Part shown: in pieces, positions 7,741-15,651 of the stretch | Layout: the number at the start of each line of letters is the position of its first letter | Position numbering within the stretch: position 1 is the stretch's first letter | Origin: a virus | Strand: one strand, 5' to 3' | DNA: 33,847 nucleotides | IMG/VR virus record: IMGVR_UViG_3300027752_000059 | Location: 1-33,847 of that record | Translations under genes and position numbers: made by a program | Notes under the pieces: generated by a model | Seen by the model: only the letters and a program-made list of their open reading frames with translations | Databases searched by the model: none | Told to the model about the DNA's origin: nothing

Positions 7741-8196
7741 ATGAGTTTTCTTGAAGAATTGGGTCCGCCTGTTGAAGTAGTGAACGAAAAAGATTACGAA
7801 GAAAAGATATCAAAGATTAGTCCTTTTCAGTTTGCCGACAGCATTAGTAATACTAAAGTAGATTTAATGGATACTGAACATGCTGAATCTCAGTATAATC
7901 CTTTTATAGTAAACCGTGCATTGAGCTTCGGGCATGACACTGTAATTGCTGCTAATGAGATGAATAGTAGACCTCACATAGATGCAAGAATGCAGTATGA
8001 TTTTTTGAGAGCAGTAATCAGGAAAGGTAAACGATACAATAAATGGTTAAAACCTGAAGAGTCTGATTTAGAAGCGATACAAGAATATTTTGGGTACAGT
8101 TTTAACAAAGCTAAAGAAGCATTGCGAATTCTTTCCAACGATGATATTGAGCGAATAAAACTAAAATTGAGAACCTCTAAAGGTGGTAAAGTATAA
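7741..8196 (+). CDS. 62: Clamp loader small subunit, T4 gp62
   Basis: A 151-residue protein (T4 gp62 is 187). The diagnostic stretch is YNPFIVNRALSFGHDTVIAA followed by NEMNSRPHIDARMQYDFL and RKGKRYNKWLK, matching the T4 gp62 pattern of 'N-x-A-L-S, D-T-V, A-N-E-M-N, Q-Y-D-F'. The N-terminal SPFQFADSISNTK also fits marine relatives. It completes the gp44/gp62 loader as the non-ATPase subunit. It is shorter than T4 gp62, as expected for marine forms. The start is one base after the preceding stop. Confidence 0.88.
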   Translation: MSFLEELGPPVEVVNEKDYEEKISKISPFQFADSISNTKVDLMDTEHAESQYNPFIVNRALSFGHDTVIAANEMNSRPHIDARMQYDFLRAVIRKGKRYNKWLKPEESDLEAIQEYFGYSFNKAKEALRILSNDDIERIKLKLRTSKGGKV

Positions 8197-8199
8197 ATA
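8192..8199 (+). promoter_or_regulatory. Late promoter before regA
   Basis: TATAAATA overlaps the last codons of gp62. A start near 8205 would give a leader of about 36 nt carrying AGGTGA, 7 nt before the regA ATG. RegA would then also be made late. Confidence 0.65.
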
Positions 8200-8240
8200 C
8201 CTATGTTAAATTGAACAGCATTAATATAGGTGAAATAAAA

Positions 8241-8660
8241 ATGGATGACCGTAGTAATTTTTTTGACATTGATTATCCTGGATATTCTCCCTTGGAGATA
8301 AGATTAGACAATCCAGAAAATTTTCTTAAAATAAAAGAAACACTCTCTAGGATTGGAGTAGCTTCCCGCAAAGATCAAATTCTTTATCAGTCTTGCCACA
8401 TTCTTCATAAGCAAGGCAGATACTTTATAACTCATTTCAAAGAGCTGTTTGCTTTAGATGGCAAGATTGCTGACTTCACTGAAAATGATATACAACGAAG
8501 AAACACTATTGCCAAATTATTGCAGGAATGGGGTTTAATTGCTATATTAAATACAGAAGAATTGTCAGGTTGTCCGATGAGCCAAGTTAAAATTGTTTCG
8601 TTCAAAGAAAAAGTTGAATGGGAATTGGTGCCTAAATACAATATAGGCAAAAAAAGATAA
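8241..8660 (+). CDS. regA: Translational repressor RegA
   Basis: A 139-residue protein (T4 RegA is 122). The conserved core is plain: LDNPENFLKIKETLSRIG, LYQSCHILHKQGRYFITHFK, then RRNTIAKLLQEWGLI. RegA binds the start regions of many early phage mRNAs, including those of clamp and clamp-loader genes in T4, and blocks ribosomes late in infection. The start at 8241 is chosen for AGGTGA (8228-8233) 7 nt upstream; a TTG at 8211 would add 10 residues. Compared with T4 there is an N-terminal extension of about 17 residues. The order gp45-gp44-gp62-regA is as in T4. Confidence 0.93.
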   Translation: MDDRSNFFDIDYPGYSPLEIRLDNPENFLKIKETLSRIGVASRKDQILYQSCHILHKQGRYFITHFKELFALDGKIADFTENDIQRRNTIAKLLQEWGLIAILNTEELSGCPMSQVKIVSFKEKVEWELVPKYNIGKKR

Positions 8661-8666
8661 AAAAAG

Positions 8667-8695
8667 TTGACGTTAGCATATAAATGATGTATAAA
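8667..8695 (+). promoter_or_regulatory. Early promoter for hsp20
   Basis: TTGACG (8667-8672), 17 bp, TATAAA (8690-8695). The start is expected at about 8702, right where the first leader hairpin begins. The -10 is shared with a TATAAATA late element. Confidence 0.75.
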
Positions 8696-8697
8696 TA
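8690..8697 (+). promoter_or_regulatory. Late promoter overlapping the early -10 of hsp20
   Basis: TATAAATA at 8690-8697 includes the whole sigma70 -10 hexamer. Both would start RNA near 8702, giving the same leader early and late. Confidence 0.6.
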
Positions 8698-8700
8698 TTA

Positions 8701-8779
8701 GTGTCAGATGAACTGACACCAATACCCGGGATGCCGCAAGGATCCCATTACATACTCGCTGAAAAGGAGACGCAAGATG
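8701..8779 (+). promoter_or_regulatory. ROSE-like RNA thermometer in the hsp20 leader (candidate)
   Basis: The leader of about 75 nt folds by eye into three hairpins. SL1: GTGTCAG (8701-8707) pairs with CTGACAC (8713-8719). SL2: GGGAT-G-CC (8728-8735) pairs with GGATCCC (8740-8746) around a GCAA tetraloop, with one bulged G. SL3: C-TCGCT (8755-8760) pairs with AGGAG (8765-8769) around a GAAA loop, burying the Shine-Dalgarno and leaving G8758 unpaired. UYGCU opposite AGGA with an unpaired G is the hallmark of ROSE thermometers, which control small heat-shock genes. The match of motif, place and gene is strong, but no folding calculation was run. Confidence 0.7.
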
Positions 8780-9220
8780 GTAACTCGTAAGTTCAATGTA
8801 GCCGACATGGCTGAAATTTTAGATAATGTAAGACCATTCACAGTGGGCTTTGATCGTATATTTGACAATCTCAACAATGTATCAGAGATTGCAAGCAACT
8901 ATCCCCCCTACAATATCATTAAACAAGATGATGAACACTTTGTAATAGAACTTGCAGCCGCAGGTTTTTCTAAAGAAGAGTTCAACATACATCTTGTACC
9001 AGAAGGCAATAAACTTGTTGTCCAAGGGGTACAAGATAGAGGTGAAGACACAAAAGAATACTATCATAAAGGCATTGCTGCTAGAAACTTTACACGAACT
9101 TTTGCTTTGACAGAAGATGTAGAAGTAGAAGGTGCGGAGTTTACAGATGGTATGCTTAACATTTCTCTCGTTAGGATTATTCCTGAGGAGAAAAAACCGA
9201 AAGAAATTACAGTGAAATAA
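8777..9220 (+). CDS. hsp20: Small heat-shock protein, Hsp20 family
   Basis: A 147-residue alpha-crystallin family chaperone. The domain spans about 42-135, with the typical NIIKQDDEHFVIELAAAGFS start, RNFTRTFAL at 103-111 and DGMLNISLVRIIPEE at 124-138, equivalent to the family's G-x-L-x-I/V motif. It is closest in style to the IbpA group. Such proteins hold unfolding proteins for refolding; hsp20 genes are common in marine T4-like phages, perhaps to aid capsid assembly or survive stress. AGGAG is 7 nt upstream of the ATG but paired in the proposed thermometer hairpin. Expression may be both early and late. Confidence 0.95.
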   Translation: MVTRKFNVADMAEILDNVRPFTVGFDRIFDNLNNVSEIASNYPPYNIIKQDDEHFVIELAAAGFSKEEFNIHLVPEGNKLVVQGVQDRGEDTKEYYHKGIAARNFTRTFALTEDVEVEGAEFTDGMLNISLVRIIPEEKKPKEITVK

Positions 9221-9233
9221 ATAGGATATTATT

Positions 9234-9575
9234 ATGGCCAACGTACAAATTATAAAGCTTTCTTCAGGCGAGGATATCATCGGTGATGTTACTGAGATAA
9301 ATCTTGAAGGCGGTAAGATGATTCAAATTTCTAAACCGTGTTATATTATGATGAGACCTAAGCCCGAGAATGAGTATGAATATGTACTTGGCCTTACCCC
9401 ATACTGTCCGTATGCGAAAGATCAAATCATCCCAATCATGCCTACGCATGTCATTTCAGTATATAATCCCACTACTGCGTTGTTGAATGAATACAATAAC
9501 AGATATGGTAGCGGTATTGTTGTTCCTGATGATAAAGTAGCTGCCCCCGCACCTAAACAAATCATCACAGGATAA
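9234..9575 (+). CDS. LSm-like small protein
   Basis: A 113-residue protein. The N-terminal part reads like an Sm/LSm strand pattern: VQIIKLSSGEDIIGDV, then GGKMIQISKPCYIMM, followed by a longer loop and PIMPTHVISVYNP. The C-terminal tail is flexible and ends in APAPKQIITG. Proteins of this type are frequent in T4-like marine phages near hsp20 and polymerase. RNA binding would be a guess from the fold alone. AGGATAT lies upstream of the ATG. It is probably in the hsp20 transcript. Confidence 0.75.
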   Translation: MANVQIIKLSSGEDIIGDVTEINLEGGKMIQISKPCYIMMRPKPENEYEYVLGLTPYCPYAKDQIIPIMPTHVISVYNPTTALLNEYNNRYGSGIVVPDDKVAAPAPKQIITG

Positions 9576-9578
9576 ATC

Positions 9579-9725
9579 ATGGATGCTGAAACATTAAAAA
9601 TTGTTGTTGAAGATTTGGACCGCATAATCAATTTAACAGGTATAACTCTTCTTCGTGGCAAGTATTTTCAAAAGATAGAAGAACTAGAAAAGGAGGCACT
9701 ATGTACGAATACCGAGCAACGATAA
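9579..9725 (+). CDS. Small hypothetical protein (48 aa)
   Basis: A 48-residue ORF with AGGAT 6-7 nt before the ATG. It overlaps the nuclease gene by 25 nt, and the last third of its sequence contains the nuclease ribosome site. The product is mostly one amphipathic helix (ETLKIVVEDLDRIINL and KYFQKIEELEKEA). It may be a genuine small protein or mainly a translated leader that couples the nuclease to upstream translation. Confidence 0.5.
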   Translation: MDAETLKIVVEDLDRIINLTGITLLRGKYFQKIEELEKEALCTNTEQR

Positions 9726-10144
9726 GAAGAGTCGTGGACGGGGATACCGTAGACGTTGACATCGATCTCGGATTTGGTGTCTGGTTAAAGGATGAGCGTG
9801 TCCGTATCATGGGCATCGACACACCTGAGTCTCGCACCAGAGATAAGGTGGAAAAGAAGTTTGGAAAAGCTGCCGGTGCCAGATTGAAAAGTTTATTAGG
9901 AAAAACTGCTGTACTGAAAACTCGTGTAGCAAAAGGCGGCGAGGATATGAAAGGTAAGTTCGGACGAATTCTAGGAGACTTTCAGGTTTACTATGAAGCT
10001 GAAGACAGGTACTGCCTTGCAGGTGAGATTCTAGTGAAAGAAGGCTATGCTGTACTGTATGAGGGTCAATCTAAGGACGATGTAGAAGACGCTCATATGA
10101 AAAATCGCCAGAGGCTCATATCAGAAGGAAAAGTATCTGTATAA
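9701..10144 (+). CDS. Staphylococcal-type nuclease (SNase family)
   Basis: A 147-residue protein of the thermonuclease family. Key residues are visible: VVDGDTVDVDI (11-21), VRIMGIDTPESR (34-45) with R35, D40 and E43, and the second arginine in GKFGRILGDF (R89), equivalent to R87 of the staphylococcal enzyme. There is no signal peptide, so it should act in the cytoplasm, unlike the secreted enzyme. Roles could be host DNA or RNA breakdown or processing of phage nucleic acid. A very strong AAAGGAGG lies 4-5 nt before the ATG. A promoter for gp43 follows directly. Confidence 0.9.
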   Translation: MYEYRATIRRVVDGDTVDVDIDLGFGVWLKDERVRIMGIDTPESRTRDKVEKKFGKAAGARLKSLLGKTAVLKTRVAKGGEDMKGKFGRILGDFQVYYEAEDRYCLAGEILVKEGYAVLYEGQSKDDVEDAHMKNRQRLISEGKVSV

Positions 10145-10148
10145 GTGC

Positions 10149-10177
10149 TTGACATATACTCTCTATCGTTGTATAAT
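10149..10177 (+). promoter_or_regulatory. Early promoter for DNA polymerase
   Basis: TTGACA (10149-10154), 17 bp, TATAAT (10172-10177): full consensus, with GC before the -35. The leader is short, about 17 nt, with AGGGAG before the ATG. Confidence 0.92.
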
Positions 10178-10200
10178 AGTTGAAATGATAGGGAGTTTAT

Positions 10201-12687
10201 ATGTTTTACACATACGCTAGACACTACGGCAACAAAATTCTTTACAGAGGTATAAGCACCTCAGGTAAACGACAAACAGCTAGACACGATTTTCAACCTA
10301 CTCTTTTTGTCCCCTCCGACAAGCCAAGCATATACAAGTCTATGTTTGGAGAATCTGTTTCTCCTATCAAGTTTGAATCTAATACTGAAGCAAAAGAATT
10401 CATTCAAAGCTATTCAGATGTTTCTAATTATCCTATCTATGGTCAATCTGATTGGAACTATCAATATCTAACTGAAAAGTTTCCTGACGAAGTTGATTGG
10501 GATCAGAGTAAAATTAAACTCATATCAATAGATATTGAAACGACAGTTGATAATGGGTTCCCTGATGTCAACAATCCGCTAGAGCAAGTCACACTTATTA
10601 CTATTCAAGATGCGGTTACTAAGAAGATTATTACTTGGGGCTGCGGTGAGTATACTCCTACTGAACATACCGCTCACTTGAATGTAGACTATCGATGGTG
10701 TGAAAACGAGAAGGCATTGTTTACTAGCTTTTTAAACTGGTGGGCTATGGATCCTCCTGATGTGGTGACTGGGTGGAATATTCAGTTATTTGATATTCCG
10801 TATTTAGTTTCTCGTACCGACAAGTTGTTCGGTGACGATATGAAAAAAGCCTTTAGTCCTTTCAATCTTGTTAAGAAGCATGTCGTAAAACTAGGCGCTC
10901 GTGAATTCTTACGCTATGAACTATGGGGAGTAGCTCAGTTAGACTATCTTGACTTGTACAAGAAGTTTACTTATGTCACTCGTGAATCTTATAAATTGGA
11001 TCACATTACTGAAGTTGAATTGGGTCACAAAAAGTTAGAAAATCCGCATGACTCGTTCAGAGAGTTTTACGAAAAAGATTGGAATCTGTTTGTAGAATAT
11101 AATATTATTGATACTGTGCTTGTTGACGAATTAGAAGACAAGCTCAAATTGATTGAACTTTGTTTTACTATGGCATATGATGGTAAGATGAATTATTCCG
11201 ATGTATCTTCTCCTGTAAAAACGTGGGACTGTTTGCTGTACAATCATCTTTGGCAACAGAACGTTGTCTTTGGACAGAAGGAAAGTAAGCAAAGTCGTAG
11301 CATTGCAGGTGCATATGTGCAAGAGCCTGTTCCAGGTCAATACGAATGGGTCGAGAGTTTTGATGCAACCTCACTCTATCCTTCTATCATCATGCAATAC
11401 AACATGTCACCTGAGACGCTAGTGTCAGGCGAAGTGTACGATGTGACTGTTGATGGCATGTTAGAGAAAAAGTATTCCTTTGATGGTAAGTATGCGGTTG
11501 CGTCTAACGGTCAATGCTTCTCTCGTGATAAGCTAGGATATATGCCAGAGATTGTACAGAAGTTTTTTGATGATAGACAGCGATATAAGAAGTTGATGAA
11601 GGAGTCTGAACAGTTACTTGAGGACACGAAAGATCCTAAGTATAAGAACGAGATTGCTAAATACAATAACTTTCAGATGGCTCGTAAGATTCAACTTAAC
11701 TCACTTTATGGTGCGATGGCGAATGAGTACTTCAGATTTTTTGATACTCGAATAGCAGAAGGCATCACACTATCAGGACAAGTTATCATTCGTGAAACTG
11801 CAATTGCTTTGGATGCTTATGTTAATGAAGTGTGCGGGACAAAGGGAGAAACCTACAGTTTCTATTCTGACACTGACTCCTGTTACATCACACTCAAAGC
11901 AGTTGTTGACAAATTCTTTGCAGACAAAGATACGAATAAACTAGTTGACATACTCGATAAGATTGGCACAGATCAAATTGAACCTTGCATATCAAGAGCA
12001 ATGGACAAACTAGTAGACTATACACACGCCTATGAGAAAAAGATATTCTTCAAGCGAGAAGCAATAGCAGATAAGGCTATTTGGATCGCTAAGAAGCGAT
12101 ACGCTATGAATGTGTATGACAATGAAGGAACTCGTTATCAAGTTCCTCAATTGAAGGTAATGGGATTAGAGATTGTTAGATCATCTACTCCTGCACCTGT
12201 TCGGGCTAGTTTGAAGGAAGCTGTTAGGCTTACTCTTACTACAGATGAGAAAACTCTTCAAAAGTTTATAGAGAAAACGCAAAAAGAATTTAAGTCAATG
12301 TCTCCTGAGGAGATCGCATTTCCTCGAGGGTGTAATAATATCGGCAAATACACTTGCGATACTGACATATACGCTAAAGGTTGTCCTATACACGTTCGAG
12401 GAAGTTTGTTGTATAATCATTACTTAGATGTAAATAATATCTCGCACAAGTATGAGAAAATACAAGAAGGGGACAAAGTAAAGTTCTTGTATTTAAAAGA
12501 GCCTAATACCATGCGTGAGAATTGCATATCATTCAACTCAAAAATACCTGCTGAGTTTAATGTACATCGCTATGTAGATTATGATGTGATGTTTCAAAAA
12601 GCCTTTCTTGATCCTATGGACACTATCGTTAAATCACTAGGATGGGAAACCGAAGAGACACATACACTAGAAGATTTGTTTTCTTAA
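10201..12687 (+). CDS. 43: DNA polymerase, family B (T4 gp43)
   Basis: An 828-residue replicative polymerase (T4 gp43 is 898). Exonuclease motif I is SIDIETTV with D111 and E113 (T4 D112/E114); Exo II is WNIQLFDIPYL and Exo III is EYNIIDTVLVDEL. Polymerase motif A is DATSLYPSIIMQYN with D388, motif B is ARKIQLNSLYGAMANEY, and motif C is YSDTDSCY with D557 and D559. KKRYAMNVYDNEG matches the late KxY motif. All catalytic acids are present, so it should be active in synthesis and proofreading. The end LEDLFS resembles a clamp-binding tail, as in T4-type polymerases. It is alone behind its own promoter. Confidence 0.97.
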   Translation: MFYTYARHYGNKILYRGISTSGKRQTARHDFQPTLFVPSDKPSIYKSMFGESVSPIKFESNTEAKEFIQSYSDVSNYPIYGQSDWNYQYLTEKFPDEVDWDQSKIKLISIDIETTVDNGFPDVNNPLEQVTLITIQDAVTKKIITWGCGEYTPTEHTAHLNVDYRWCENEKALFTSFLNWWAMDPPDVVTGWNIQLFDIPYLVSRTDKLFGDDMKKAFSPFNLVKKHVVKLGAREFLRYELWGVAQLDYLDLYKKFTYVTRESYKLDHITEVELGHKKLENPHDSFREFYEKDWNLFVEYNIIDTVLVDELEDKLKLIELCFTMAYDGKMNYSDVSSPVKTWDCLLYNHLWQQNVVFGQKESKQSRSIAGAYVQEPVPGQYEWVESFDATSLYPSIIMQYNMSPETLVSGEVYDVTVDGMLEKKYSFDGKYAVASNGQCFSRDKLGYMPEIVQKFFDDRQRYKKLMKESEQLLEDTKDPKYKNEIAKYNNFQMARKIQLNSLYGAMANEYFRFFDTRIAEGITLSGQVIIRETAIALDAYVNEVCGTKGETYSFYSDTDSCYITLKAVVDKFFADKDTNKLVDILDKIGTDQIEPCISRAMDKLVDYTHAYEKKIFFKREAIADKAIWIAKKRYAMNVYDNEGTRYQVPQLKVMGLEIVRSSTPAPVRASLKEAVRLTLTTDEKTLQKFIEKTQKEFKSMSPEEIAFPRGCNNIGKYTCDTDIYAKGCPIHVRGSLLYNHYLDVNNISHKYEKIQEGDKVKFLYLKEPNTMRENCISFNSKIPAEFNVHRYVDYDVMFQKAFLDPMDTIVKSLGWETEETHTLEDLFS

Positions 12688-12692
12688 AGTGC

Positions 12693-12721
12693 TTGACTTA
12701 TGGTATTATATTATGTACAAT
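12693..12721 (+). promoter_or_regulatory. Early promoter before the uvsX group
   Basis: TTGACT (12693-12698), 17 bp, TACAAT (12716-12721), with GC before the -35 and GTA-like bases after the -10. It serves the small gene at 12751, and probably uvsX, the zinc-ribbon gene and gp41. Confidence 0.8.
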
Positions 12722-12750
12722 GTATTTAATAATATGAAAGGGGGATACCC

Positions 12751-12999
12751 ATGAAAAGAATAAAGCTTTGGTGGACAAGTTTGTGGTTTGAACAACACGA
12801 ATTAATAATTACCGTTCCAGTGGATATCATATATCACGAAGACGGCTCTAGGACTGAAACAACACGAATGGATACATATCAAGTATCTAAATTGATAAAG
12901 ACTACACCTAAAATTTTCATATTCGAAGATATAGATGGACGAAGGCATGAAATTAGATTTTTGAAGCCTGTAGTTTTTCACATTATAAAAGTATGGTAG
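12751..12999 (+). CDS. Small hypothetical protein
   Basis: An 82-residue protein with AAAGGGGGA before the ATG. It starts with an aromatic segment (KLWWTSLWFEQHELIITV) and continues with alternating strand-like stretches (VPVDIIYHEDGSRTE, KIFIFEDIDGRRHEIRFLK). The pattern suggests a small beta protein. I do not recognise a family. It is the first gene of the uvsX operon and ends 9 nt before uvsX. Confidence 0.75.
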   Translation: MKRIKLWWTSLWFEQHELIITVPVDIIYHEDGSRTETTRMDTYQVSKLIKTTPKIFIFEDIDGRRHEIRFLKPVVFHIIKVW

Positions 13000-13008
13000 G
13001 AGAAATAA

Positions 13009-14088
13009 ATGAGTTTATTAGAAAAATTGAAGAAGAATAGTACGATTAAAGATACGTCTATTCTCACTGATTCAAAGTTCTTTGGTGCAAAGGACTTAAT
13101 ACAAACTGCTGTCCCTGCTCTGAATGTTGCGTTGAGCGGCAAGCTAGACGGTGGGTTAACTCCTGGGCTGACAGTATTTGCTGGTCCTTCTAAGCATTTT
13201 AAAACTGCTTTCTCATTGTTGCTTGCTAAATCATACTTAGACAAGTATGATGACGGTGTAGTTTTGTTTTACGATTCAGAGTTTGGTACACCGCAGGCAT
13301 ACTTCGATACTTTTGGTATTGATACTAGCCGAGTGATTCATACGCCTATCACAGACATCGAACAGTTGAAGCATGATGCAATGTCACAGATGAATGGCTT
13401 TGAGCGAGGCGATCATGTAATTGTGATTGTAGACTCTGTTGGCAACTTAGCATCTAAGAAAGAAGTTGATGACGCACTTGATGGTAAGTCTGTTGCTGAT
13501 ATGACACGAGCAAAGCAGATGAAGTCATTGTTCAGAATGATTACGCCTCACTTAACAATCAAAGACATTCCTATGGTGGTTGTGAATCACACTTATCAGA
13601 CTATGGAAATGTTTAGTAAGGCAGTTGTGTCAGGCGGGACAGGTATCTACTACTCAGCAGATAATATCTACATCATTGGTCGGCAACAAGAGAAGACAGG
13701 TACAGACCTAACAGGCTATAACTTCATTATCAATGTTGAGAAGTCTCGTTTCGTTCGTGAGAAATCTAAAATTCCTGTTGAAGTATCGTTCACAGGCGGC
13801 ATTGCAAAGTGGTCAGGGCTGCTTGATATGGCAATGGAATCAGGTCATGTTATCAAGCCTAGCAACGGTTGGTATCAGAGAGTAGACACTGATTCAGGAG
13901 AAGCAGTAGAACCTAAAGTAAGAAACAAAGATACTTACACTAAGGATTTCTGGTTGCCTATTCTTCAAGATCAGACATTCATCGATTGGATTGAAAAACG
14001 ATATACAATCTCAAGTTCAGACGGCATAATGAAAGAAGAAATCACTGAGGAAGACATCGCAGATGTTTACGAAGCAATTGAAGTCTAA
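13009..14088 (+). CDS. uvsX: RecA-like recombinase UvsX
   Basis: A 359-residue RecA-family recombinase (T4 UvsX is 391). Walker A is GPSKHFKT at 59-66, the variant found in UvsX rather than RecA; Walker B is HVIVIVDSVGNLA; and VVVNHTYQTMEMFSKAVVSG forms the DNA-binding loop region. UvsX coats single-stranded DNA and drives the strand invasion that primes recombination-dependent replication. GGAGAAATAA lies before the ATG. gp41, the helicase loaded at such forks, follows after a small zinc-ribbon gene. Confidence 0.95.
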   Translation: MSLLEKLKKNSTIKDTSILTDSKFFGAKDLIQTAVPALNVALSGKLDGGLTPGLTVFAGPSKHFKTAFSLLLAKSYLDKYDDGVVLFYDSEFGTPQAYFDTFGIDTSRVIHTPITDIEQLKHDAMSQMNGFERGDHVIVIVDSVGNLASKKEVDDALDGKSVADMTRAKQMKSLFRMITPHLTIKDIPMVVVNHTYQTMEMFSKAVVSGGTGIYYSADNIYIIGRQQEKTGTDLTGYNFIINVEKSRFVREKSKIPVEVSFTGGIAKWSGLLDMAMESGHVIKPSNGWYQRVDTDSGEAVEPKVRNKDTYTKDFWLPILQDQTFIDWIEKRYTISSSDGIMKEEITEEDIADVYEAIEV

Positions 14089-14230
14089 GGGTGCATGTGA
14101 TCGTTGTCAAATGACGATTTATGAAAGTGACGAAGCAATATGTTTCCACACAGATGCAGAAGAATTGTATCTGTGTGGAGAGTGTGTTGAAATAATCCGT
14201 GAAGAATTTATGCGTGAGGAAAACATTTAG
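14063..14230 (+). CDS. Small zinc-ribbon protein (55 aa)
   Basis: A 55-residue ORF overlapping the end of uvsX by 26 nt and the first base of gp41 (TAG/GTG share a G). It has two paired cysteine knuckles, CDRC (12-15) and CGEC (38-41), which is the spacing of a small treble-clef or ribbon zinc site, with C27 and H29 between them. AGGAAG lies about 10 nt upstream. Its nested position suggests coupling to recombinase and helicase synthesis. It could be a nucleic-acid-binding accessory, but the function is unknown. Confidence 0.7.
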   Translation: MFTKQLKSKGACDRCQMTIYESDEAICFHTDAEELYLCGECVEIIREEFMREENI

Positions 14231-15615
14231 TGCAACAAAACATTGAAAGAATTATCCTATCTAATCTATGTTATAATGAAGACTTCCTCAGAAAAGTTAT
14301 TCCTTTTCTAAAGCCTGAGTATTTTTCGAATGGTTCAGAGCGAGTTATATTTAATAAAATATCAGAGTATACTGTTAATTATAATGCGCCTCCGTCGAAG
14401 CAAGCTATTATCATCTCTGTTACAGATGACAAATCGGTTTCAGAAACTCAATACAATGAGATTCAAGAAATTGTAAATGATATTGAGAACGAAGACAGTA
14501 ACTCAGAATGGCTATTAACTGAAACCGAAAAGTTTTGTAAAGACAAAGCTCTATATAATGCAATCATGGAAGGTATTCAGATAATAGATGGTCGTAATAA
14601 GGATATGGGTAAAGACGCTTTGCCTAGTATATTGTCTGATGCGCTTGCGGTAGGATTTGATAACAATGTAGGACATGACTATATTGATAACGCACCTGAG
14701 CGATATGATTTCTATCATAGATTAGAAGAAAAACTACCTTTTGACCTAGAAATGTTTAATAAGATTACTGATGGCGGACTTGCAAACAAAACACTGAATG
14801 TGGCGTTAGCAGGTACAGGTGTTGGTAAATCATTGTTCATGTGTCACATGTCTGCGGGTCATATAGCTCAAGGCAGAAATGTTTTATATATTACTATGGA
14901 GATGGCAGAAGAAAGAATCGCAGAGCGTATTGATGCAAATCTAATGAATGTTCCTATTCAGCAATTGAAAGATTTATCAAGAGAAATGTTTGATGATAGG
15001 ATTGATAAGATAAACAATAAGATTCAAGGTAGGCTTATTATCAAAGAATATCCTACTGCATCTGCACATGCAGGACATTTTAAGGCACTACTGAATGAGT
15101 TGAAGTTGAAAAGAAATTTCATGCCTGATATAATCTTCATAGATTATTTGAACATTTGTGCGAGTAGTAGATTCAAAGCAGGGTCAGCAGCAAACTCATA
15201 TACAATCATTAAGAGTATTGCAGAAGAGCTTAGAGGTCTTGCAGGCGAGTTTAATGTTCCTGTTGTTACTGCTACACAAACAACTCGTAGTGGCTATGGT
15301 AACAGTGATGTAGAATTGACAGACACATCAGAATCTTTCGGTCTTCCTGCTACAGCAGACATCATGGTTGCTCTTATAAGTACTGAAGAGCTAGAGAAAC
15401 AAGGTGTGATAATGGTGAAGCAATTGAAGAATCGTTATGCTGATCCTACTTCAAACAAAAGATTTATGATAGGTGTTGACAGGTCAAGAATGAAATTATT
15501 TGACTTAGAAGATTCTCAGGCTGGATTAACTGATTCAGGTGCGTCTCAGCAAGATTCAACACCTGTATTCGATAGAGGAACTTCTTCGGATAAATTTGAA
15601 GGTATTAAGTTTTAA
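14230..15615 (+). CDS. 41: Replicative DNA helicase, T4 gp41
   Basis: A 461-residue DnaB-type helicase (T4 gp41 is 475). The N-terminal helical domain is followed by a RecA-like motor: Walker A AGTGVGKS at 194-201, the ITMEMAEERIAERIDAN motif, Walker B IIFIDYLNIC, and the TQTTRSGYGN and DRSRMK motifs. It unwinds the fork 5'-3' and works with primase gp61, which lies at 29250. The start is a GTG overlapping the stop of the previous gene, with GAGGAAA upstream; no nearby ATG fits. The acidic tail is typical of T4-type gp41. Confidence 0.94.
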   Translation: MQQNIERIILSNLCYNEDFLRKVIPFLKPEYFSNGSERVIFNKISEYTVNYNAPPSKQAIIISVTDDKSVSETQYNEIQEIVNDIENEDSNSEWLLTETEKFCKDKALYNAIMEGIQIIDGRNKDMGKDALPSILSDALAVGFDNNVGHDYIDNAPERYDFYHRLEEKLPFDLEMFNKITDGGLANKTLNVALAGTGVGKSLFMCHMSAGHIAQGRNVLYITMEMAEERIAERIDANLMNVPIQQLKDLSREMFDDRIDKINNKIQGRLIIKEYPTASAHAGHFKALLNELKLKRNFMPDIIFIDYLNICASSRFKAGSAANSYTIIKSIAEELRGLAGEFNVPVVTATQTTRSGYGNSDVELTDTSESFGLPATADIMVALISTEELEKQGVIMVKQLKNRYADPTSNKRFMIGVDRSRMKLFDLEDSQAGLTDSGASQQDSTPVFDRGTSSDKFEGIKF

Positions 15616-15619
15616 GATT

Positions 15620-15627
15620 TATAAATA
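15620..15627 (+). promoter_or_regulatory. Late promoter for the EF-hand gene
   Basis: TATAAATA follows the gp41 stop by 4 nt. The start is expected near 15633, giving a leader of about 19 nt with AGAGGA before the ATG. It looks like a classic late promoter with a ribosome site. Confidence 0.75.
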
Positions 15628-15651
15628 GTAGAACCCCAAGAGGACACTACT

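Noticed and set aside
7241-7813. 190-codon open frame on the minus strand with repeated IPKTIRLIPLR-like units
   Set aside because: It is the reverse reading of the 33-bp repeats of the + strand gene; no ribosome site or promoter supports it, and no other gene here is on the minus strand.
9579-9725. Treating the 48-residue ORF as an extension of the nuclease gene
   Set aside because: It is in a different frame, and the nuclease has a strong ribosome site and a complete N-terminal motif from 9701.
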